Positions 32,314 to 35,136 of a stretch of DNA of 35,136 bases are shown piece after piece (positions within the stretch are counted from its first letter, which is position 1; each line of letters opens with the position of its first letter). Source of the stretch: an uncultured Alistipes sp. (GTDB lineage: Bacteria; Bacteroidota; Bacteroidia; Bacteroidales; UBA932); contig UQUJ01000027.1 in the NCBI GenBank assembly GCA_900544195.1, positions 1-35,136 on the forward strand. The letters run 5' to 3'. The notes under the pieces were generated by a model. That model was not told where the DNA came from and ran no database searches. It was given only the letters and a program-made list of their open reading frames with translations. Both the position numbers and the translations under genes were made by a program.

Positions 32314-32364
32314 TTTACATTATAGTTTTATGTTCAGTTTGTCAGAGTTCATTTTACATTATAG
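32287..32364 (-). repeat. 39-bp tandem duplication over the aepZ start
   Basis: Two identical 39-bp units lie at 32287-32325 and 32326-32364, followed by seven bases of a third. The first unit contains the real start codon and first nine codons of aepZ. The second, upstream in the transcript, repeats them as a decoy: ATG at 32352, ten codons (MNSDKLNIKL) and a TAA at 32320-32322, i.e. a small upstream reading frame that stops 7 nt before the true start. Confidence 0.85.
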
Positions 32365-32397
32365 TTTTATGATTCATTCAGAATTACTTGCACCGCT

Positions 32398-33525
32398 TCA
32401 TTGACCCATAAACTCCATCAGTGCGTCCCTGTTCTGGATTGGAGTGGTAGTCGGACGCCCGAGGTCCTTGCGGTTCCCTCTGTGGACACGAACTTCCAAG
32501 AGAACCGGGCCACGCATGGTTTTCAATACTTTAAGGGCGGAACCCAAATCTTCGGCGGTAGTGACTGAGACGGCGTCCTTGTAACCGGCGGCCTTGGCTA
32601 TTCCGGCAAGGTTGACCTTAAGCCCTACGGTAGGCTGTCCTCCCACGGAATCGTGCGCGCCGTTGTTGAATATCACATGGACGAAGTTCTCCGGAGCCTT
32701 GTCGGCGATGATCGCCACGGAACCGAGGTGCATCAGTGCCGCTCCGTCGCCATCGAAGCACCAGACTCTCCTGTCCGTCTTCTCAAGGGCGATCCCGAGG
32801 GCTATCTGGCTGGCGTGTCCCATGGACCCAACGGTGAGAAAGTCCCTTTCGTGCCCTTGGCCTTGTGCCGTCCTGTACTCGAACAGCTCTCGGGAGATCA
32901 TTCCTGTTGTGGAGACGATGACATCCTTGGCACTAAGGCTAGCCGCCACCTTTTGGATGGCCTCTTCCCTTGAGAGGGGATATTCATTTACCTCATGCCT
33001 TTGAAGTGTGTAAGGTTCGAAGGTGTTTTTCCGCACGATGAATGCGAACGCCTCGCCGGTTTCGCTCATGTGCCTTACGGCTCCATCCAGCTGGCTGCGG
33101 AACTCTGTCTCGTCCTGGCTCAGGATCTCGTGCCTGATGCCCATCGCGTCGAGCAAGGGGAGTGTGATCTTACCTTGCTTTACATGCTGCGGCTCGTCAT
33201 GCACGCCTGGTTCGCCCCTCCAGCCGATTACCAGCAGAACCGGGATTCCATAGACCTCCTTGTCCGTCAGCGAGGCGAGCGGGTTGATGGCGTTGCCTTC
33301 CCCGGAGTTCTGCATGTAAACACAAGGAATATGTCCGGTCGCGAGGTAGTGCCCCGCCGCGAGACCGACGGCCGCTCCCTCATTGGCGGCGATGATGTTG
33401 TGTCTGTCATCCAGCGTGTCCGAGATGAACGCACAGACGTTCTTCAGAAGCGAATCCGGCACTCCGGCGAAAAAGTCAATACCTTTCGCGGCGAGAGATT
33501 CTATGAATATCTTTGGAGAGAGCAT
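32398..33525 (-). CDS. aepY: Phosphonopyruvate decarboxylase
   Basis: 375 residues, thiamine-diphosphate enzyme. It converts phosphonopyruvate to phosphonoacetaldehyde, the irreversible step that pulls the unfavourable PEP mutase reaction forward. The Pyr domain includes the activating Glu49 (AANEG); the PP domain has the ThDP/Mg motif GDG (259-261) through NN (287-288) in FDGDGAALMHLGS to VIFNNGAHDSVGG, characteristic of Ppd. The length matches the family. It is the second gene of the operon, 5 bp after the PEP mutase gene. Confidence 0.94.
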   Translation of the reverse strand: MLSPKIFIESLAAKGIDFFAGVPDSLLKNVCAFISDTLDDRHNIIAANEGAAVGLAAGHYLATGHIPCVYMQNSGEGNAINPLASLTDKEVYGIPVLLVIGWRGEPGVHDEPQHVKQGKITLPLLDAMGIRHEILSQDETEFRSQLDGAVRHMSETGEAFAFIVRKNTFEPYTLQRHEVNEYPLSREEAIQKVAASLSAKDVIVSTTGMISRELFEYRTAQGQGHERDFLTVGSMGHASQIALGIALEKTDRRVWCFDGDGAALMHLGSVAIIADKAPENFVHVIFNNGAHDSVGGQPTVGLKVNLAGIAKAAGYKDAVSVTTAEDLGSALKVLKTMRGPVLLEVRVHRGNRKDLGRPTTTPIQNRDALMEFMGQ

Positions 33526-33530
33526 GTTCC

Positions 33531-34838
33531 TTACTGTTTCTTTGTTCCGGGTATAAGGCTCAGGATTTCCTTGATCGGCATGCAGAGATCGTTCGCCTCC
33601 AGCGAGCGTTCGTGCTCAAGGATGGACTTCGCGCAGTTCACCATCGCCGGATAGGCGCTGCGGAGCATGTGGTTGGCATAGATGACGACGTTGATGCCCC
33701 ATGAGGCCAACTCGGTCTCGGTGAATTGGTTGTAGGTGGTAGGCACGGCCACGATCGGGGTCGTGGAGTCCGTCTCCCTGAACCTGTGGCAGAACTCTTT
33801 GATGTCCATTCCGTCCTTGTTCTTCGAGTGGATCATGATGCCGTCAGCACCCGCCTGGACGTAGGCGTGGCAGCGCTCAAGCGCATCCTCCAGAGGCTTC
33901 CCGGCGATCAGCGATTCACATCTGGCGATGATCATGAAGTCCTCTGTTATCTGTGCTTCCTTGCCCGCTTTGATCTTGGCGCAGAAGCCTTCGATTGTGT
34001 CCTGGGTCTGCACGGCGTCCGTGCCGAAGAGCGAGTTCTGCTTGAGCCCGACCTTGTCCTCGATGATCACCGCAGAGATTCCGAGTCGTTCCAAAGTCCT
34101 GACTGTGAATCCGAAATGCTCAACCTTGCCGCCTGTATCGCCGTCGAATATGATCGGCTTGGTCGTCACCTCAAGCGTGTCGTTGAGGTCGTGCAGCCTT
34201 GAGGTGAGGTCCACCGCCTCGATGTCCGGCTTGCCCTTTGATGTCGAGTCGGTCAAGGATGATGACCACATCCCGTCGAACTGTCTTGCCTCCCCGTTCA
34301 CCTCCACGCTTGTCTTCTCGACGATGAGTCCGGTCAGCCCGCAGTGCGACTCCAGGATGCGGACTATCGGCTTCGCTTCGATTAGCCTGCGGAGCCTTTT
34401 CATCCTGATCTCCGGTGTCGTGCCGAATCCCTCGATCTCCTCAGCCAGCTTGGAAGAGTTGATGCCTTGGGTGTAAGGGATCTCGATGACCTCGCCTCCG
34501 ATCTCCTCCATCACCTTGAAGACCTCCTCGCGGAGTTTCCTTGCCGGTCCCTCCTTCCAGTCATCCCCGTGGATGATGTAGTCCGGACGGTATTTCCGCA
34601 GGTTGCCCACGTAGCTCCATTCGTGCTGCGGCACGACATCCGCCACACCCTTGATGCTGCGCACAACCGCCTCCCTCTGCTCGTAGGTGAGCACCGGCAG
34701 CCTCTTGTGCGTGGCTATCGCCTTGTCCGTGAACAGCCCGATGATCACGTCACCGTGCTTGGCCCCCTCCGTGATGATGTTGGTAAGTCCCGGATGCATC
34801 ACATCCGCTATCATTCCAAGATATACTTTCTTCGCCAT
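33531..34838 (-). CDS. aepX: PEP mutase fused to a cytidylyltransferase-like domain
   Basis: 435 residues in two parts. Residues about 1-135 are a nucleotidyltransferase-like Rossmann domain (IADVMHPGLTN, TYEQR, HGDDWK, YTQGINSSKL). Residues about 145-435 are PEP phosphomutase, with FDGDTGGK, the active-site EDKVGLKQNS at 260-269 and VPTTYN. PEP mutase makes the C-P bond by isomerising phosphoenolpyruvate to phosphonopyruvate. In related fusions the N-terminal domain is thought to activate the phosphonate with CTP. Here its HxGH motif reads His15-Pro-Gly-Leu18 and the ISST-like motif reads Ile126-Asn-Ser-Ser, so its activity is open. It is the first gene of the minus operon, after a leader that contains a heptanucleotide repeat. 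Confidence 0.93.
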   Translation of the reverse strand: MAKKVYLGMIADVMHPGLTNIITEGAKHGDVIIGLFTDKAIATHKRLPVLTYEQREAVVRSIKGVADVVPQHEWSYVGNLRKYRPDYIIHGDDWKEGPARKLREEVFKVMEEIGGEVIEIPYTQGINSSKLAEEIEGFGTTPEIRMKRLRRLIEAKPIVRILESHCGLTGLIVEKTSVEVNGEARQFDGMWSSSLTDSTSKGKPDIEAVDLTSRLHDLNDTLEVTTKPIIFDGDTGGKVEHFGFTVRTLERLGISAVIIEDKVGLKQNSLFGTDAVQTQDTIEGFCAKIKAGKEAQITEDFMIIARCESLIAGKPLEDALERCHAYVQAGADGIMIHSKNKDGMDIKEFCHRFRETDSTTPIVAVPTTYNQFTETELASWGINVVIYANHMLRSAYPAMVNCAKSILEHERSLEANDLCMPIKEILSLIPGTKKQ

Positions 34839-34867
34839 GTCCGTCAGTCTTGAATCGTTAACATTCA

Positions 34868-34916
34868 GTTTCCCGTTTCCCGTTTCCCGTTTCCCGTTTT
34901 CCGTTTTCCGTTTTCC
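34868..34916 (-). repeat. Heptanucleotide tandem repeat in the aepX leader
   Basis: Seven head-to-tail 7-bp units: four of GTTTCCC (34868-34895) followed by three of GTTTTCC (34896-34916), given on the plus strand. It starts 30 bp upstream of the aepX start and lies between the start codon and the predicted -7 box, so it is transcribed in the leader as a purine-rich tract. Confidence 0.85.
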
Positions 34917-35000
34917 CCATGTCAGCGGCCTTTCGCCTCAGCTCATATTCCCTGCTTCCCGCACTGCCATAGGAAACCGTGCGGTCAAAACCGCAATCTT

Positions 35001-35008
35001 CAAATATA
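35001..35008 (-). promoter_or_regulatory. -7 box of the phosphonate operon
   Basis: TATATTTG on the minus strand matches TAnnTTTG. Transcription would start near 34994, giving a leader of about 155 nt. It begins with a GCGGT/ACCGC hairpin (34981-34994) and includes the heptanucleotide repeat. I see no protein-coding gene in 34839-35136. Confidence 0.5.
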
Positions 35009-35070
35009 ATCAAAAACCGCTGAATATTTTCATTCATACCCCAAAACTGTCGTTTAGACGGCTGAATTTT

Positions 35071-35086
35071 TAGTAAGCGTTAAAAA
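35071..35086 (+). repeat. Second copy of the shared 16-mer, near the window edge
   Basis: TAGTAAGCGTTAAAAA here is identical to the reverse complement of 8977-8992. It is followed by an AT-rich run to the end of the window that could be the leader of a plus-strand gene beyond the edge. Confidence 0.45.
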
Positions 35087-35136
35087 TAAGTTGAACTAAG
35101 AAGCTGTTTTGAATTGTTTGAAATGTTCTTTGAGGT

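Overview
The window looks like a chromosomal segment of a member of the Bacteroidales (Bacteroidota) with GC above 50%. Many gene starts are preceded by the phylum's -7 promoter box TAnnTTTG. Several proteins are typical Bacteroidales versions: a 58-residue histone H1-like protein, a clostripain-type lipoprotein, a dipeptidyl peptidase III with the HECLGH zinc motif, and the pairing of tdk with an acidic Pro/Glu-rich protein. The GC content is higher than in Bacteroides itself, so an Alistipes-like or uncultured gut lineage is a better guess; this is inference. There is no sign of phage, plasmid, insertion sequence or CRISPR.

Layout. 1-9 kb holds mostly housekeeping genes: a YugP-type membrane protease, alr, a DJ-1/PfpI protein, tRNA-Gln, tyrS-rbfA, tpiA, the histone H1-like gene, rplY-pth and a clostripain-like lipoprotein. 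9-16 kb holds dipeptidyl peptidase III directly followed by a Xer recombinase, then a cluster of small hairpin repeats, and a minus-strand run of an acidic hypothetical protein, rsmI and a ComEA-like helix-hairpin-helix protein. 15-23 kb holds tdk, recA, rlmN, a patatin phospholipase with an outer-membrane barrel, recX, purC, a GNAT-like protein and mtgA.

23.4-34.8 kb is an accessory surface-glycan locus made of two convergent operons whose stop codons lie 2 bp apart. The plus operon encodes a UDP-glucuronate-epimerase-like enzyme, a GT4 and a GT2 glycosyltransferase and a hexapeptide acetyltransferase. The minus operon encodes the complete 2-aminoethylphosphonate (AEP) pathway: PEP mutase fused to a cytidylyltransferase-like domain, phosphonopyruvate decarboxylase and AEP transaminase. 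These are followed by an opine-dehydrogenase-family enzyme, a Wzx-type flippase and a CDP-glycerol-glycerophosphotransferase-like protein. The simplest reading is a phosphonate-decorated surface glycan in which the AEP amine, or another amine, may be converted to an opine. That combination is the best candidate here for something undescribed.

Several DNA-level patterns are independent of the genes. The word GAATAT/ATATTC occurs about 92 times, several-fold more than its composition predicts, in all codon frames. Clusters of a REP-like 15-mer (CTTCGACAAGCTCAG) lie between genes and also inside two coding regions. A promoter-linked element of about 70 bp is present twice, 22 kb apart. A heptanucleotide tandem repeat lies in the aepX leader, and a 39-bp tandem duplication covers the start of the AEP transaminase gene. 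Promoter calls rest on the -7 box; the -33 TTTG is usually weak or off-spacing.
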